This document shows positions 62,096 to 64,000 of a DNA stretch of 64,000 nt, piece by piece. The notes beneath the pieces were generated by a model. That model searched no databases, had not been told where the DNA came from, and was given only the letters and a program-made list of their open reading frames with translations. The stretch lies in the NCBI RefSeq assembly GCF_037975245.1, contig NC_092581.1:816501-880500 (forward strand), written 5' to 3'. The DNA is from Apostichopus japonicus (Eukaryota > Echinodermata > Holothuroidea > Aspidochirotida > Stichopodidae). Positions within the stretch are counted from its first letter, which is position 1. Each line of letters starts with the position of its first letter. The position numbers were made by a program, and so were the translations under genes.

Positions 62096-63599
62096 CTGTA
62101 CAAAATAAATTCAACAACAGAATAGATAGTAATGTTTCACTAGTTAAGATAAATTGAATATTACAAACGGTCCCCTTGACTTGGAGAGGCAAGGGTGCGC
62201 AGTTACCAATTACCGTAAGCTAGATAGAAAAGAGTGCATATATGTATGGGAGACAAGTAAGAGAGGAGTGTTGTAAATTGATATGACTCATAATTGACAA
62301 ATGAGGAGTATTGTTTTAGAAAATATATTGGAATATTCGGTCAGCGATACTTAGCAGTAGAATGAAAAGTACAAAATGTAACACAATGAAAGTATGACGG
62401 TATAGATATGTGTAAGTGCCACTGATACACATATTATATACATAATATATGTAGTGACCGAATGTCGTCGATTTAACTAACTTCTCGAGGGGCGCGATAT
62501 GAAATACAAACTCGCTCTTTATTCTAATTAGTGGTTCACTTTTTTGTTCTATATAGGGACATGAACATTACTAAGCTGTTCCGCCCAAAGATAAATTTAA
62601 TTTAGTTGAGAAACAAAGTCTGCATACAGACTAAGCTTTATTCGATATGTTGTACTTTCCTTTGACAACAACTGAAACTTGTCTGTTTCTTCAAAACTGC
62701 ATCCTCGGCTGGTCTCGATTTCCCAAACTCTGACCATCAATCGAAAACAATGTAACCTGCTATTGTTCTTTCTTGTAATTATAGTATGGTGTGAGTTATT
62801 AGGCCCATATGTGTAATTAATTCTACAGCATGGGCAAGCTTATCCTTACGAATTATGCTTTCCAAAATAATGAACATTAAAATCTGCCAATTTTGTCTGT
62901 GCACTCGGTAGGTGATCATACCTTTTTATTTGTTGCCATAACTTTCAACGACTCAGAATGAAAAGGTCTTGTTTTATAGTGTCAGGTTCATGTAGACCAA
63001 AATCAAGTATTATAATTATATACAAAAGAGAACTGTTTGATTAATTTCTCTGTTCAAAATTGTATAAATATTTACCTAAACCATAAAATTGTTGATAGTC
63101 TAATAATAAGTCTATACTTACAGGCGTTACCCGGAATATTCATTTTTCCATAATATATAAAATATTATATATTATATAGAATATTATAGCGCGTATAAGG
63201 TCAAGCGAAATTGTGTATATCCACCGGTTAAAACAACACTTGTACACGATAAAGGCATAAAGCAAGTTTTATCAATGACAAGAGTACATTTACTCCTCAG
63301 CATGCTTGACTTTCTTACTTATTAGAGATGGGAGCTCTTAAGGTTACCAAGATCGATATATCTCATCGAACGTCTGGGCCCATGGATCAGATGAATAAAG
63401 AACTCGGTGGAATTTCACCGTGTCTGTACCTAATTACAACTAAGGTACAGTCTGCGCCCGGTTGCCTCACGAGATGCAATGCAGTCTTTACACAAAGCAG
63501 AGGCTGGTTACATATAGAGGCAGTCCCGTATGGTAATCAAGTGTGACCGTTGTTAAGAGCGATTAGCTTGTCACAATTTAATAGAAAGAAATATCTAAA

Positions 63600-63635
<36 letters not shown>

Positions 63636-64000
63636 GTAAAGGTCACTACTGATGTATATTGACCGGGACGAGATTTCAGTCTTGCTAATAAAAGAAACAA
63701 AACGCTCAAAATGTAGAAAAATAATTCCAACTGATGTTTGATTCTCGGAAATGTCTCCAGGCACCGATTGAGGAGACTGATAGATGACACACTAATTATC
63801 TTAGCAACGAAATCTGTCGCGGTCATGTGGGCAACTGATTGGGTAATGATTAACCATTTTCCTAGGAAATCCTAGCATATTTGGCAGATTAACGCAGCAC
63901 CGCCATATGATCGTCATCGACGAGCGTAACCAAATCTACACTGATGTATCTATTGAAAGGTAAAATTGCCAAATATGCTAAAGATGGACACAAAGTACCA
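62096..64000. other. Upstream of the first visible DCX-EMAP exon
   Basis: No further exon, including the expected first one, is recognised on either strand. A (CT)n tract lies at 63605-63633 and AT-rich palindromes at 62430-62455 and 63155-63190. Confidence 0.5.

Noticed and set aside
63328-63546. A 72-codon plus-strand frame
   Set aside because: No motif, no splice context and no similarity recognised; such lengths arise by chance.

Overview
The window is from a eukaryotic, animal genome. Genes are split by GT-AG introns, and most of the remaining DNA is mobile-element debris and short tandem repeats. A doublecortin-EMAP gene of the invertebrate type, a NAT8-like acetyltransferase, SRP68 terminal exons, copia, BEL/Pao and LINE elements, and many TAGGCCTA-like words together suggest a marine deuterostome, perhaps an echinoderm such as a sea cucumber. 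The species assignment is inference.

Region 1 to 14.5 kb: the last exon of an unidentified plus-strand gene (365-448), two possible first coding exons (2844-2976 and 11992-12034) and an essentially single-exon NAT8-like N-acetyltransferase (4993-5700). Between them lie several short terminal-inverted-repeat elements with visible target-site duplications: 1793-2529, 7514-7883, 8634-9076 and 12149-13220. A near-perfect foldback lies at 7143-7263.

Region 14.5 to 19.6 kb: a complete, apparently intact Ty1/copia element on the minus strand. It has 309-bp LTRs that look identical, an initiator-tRNA-Met primer site, one 1468-codon Gag-Pol frame and a polypurine tract.

Region 19.6 to 31.5 kb: a roughly 69-bp minisatellite mixed with three relics of one ABCC-transporter exon and split by a hAT element. 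It is followed by a decayed Jockey/I-like LINE that carries a nested BEL/Pao fragment and a nested tRNA-derived SINE.

Region 31.5 to 43.5 kb: the last two exons of SRP68 on the plus strand, with the reading frame broken in a G run. After them come tandem cassettes with tRNA-like A and B boxes, L1-like and Jockey-like relics, a hAT-type short element, a possible terminal exon at 41.2-41.4 kb, and repeats that contain a DR1 nuclear-receptor-type motif.

Region 43.5 to 62.1 kb: the main gene, on the minus strand. Twenty-one exons were joined by splice sites and phase. They encode two doublecortin domains, a glycine-rich linker, the HELP motif and an EMAP-type WD40 double propeller, to a natural stop. 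The joined frame is 3720 nt and stays open at every junction; the first exon or exons lie further upstream. A perfect palindromic RFX X-box in intron 5 overlaps an ATG in frame with exon 6, which suggests an internal promoter for a short isoform. Introns hold a 2-kb 17-bp minisatellite, an 80-bp array that copies an exon-intron junction, a long TA tract and a short hAT-type element. The last 1.9 kb (62.1-64 kb) contains no gene that I could recognise.
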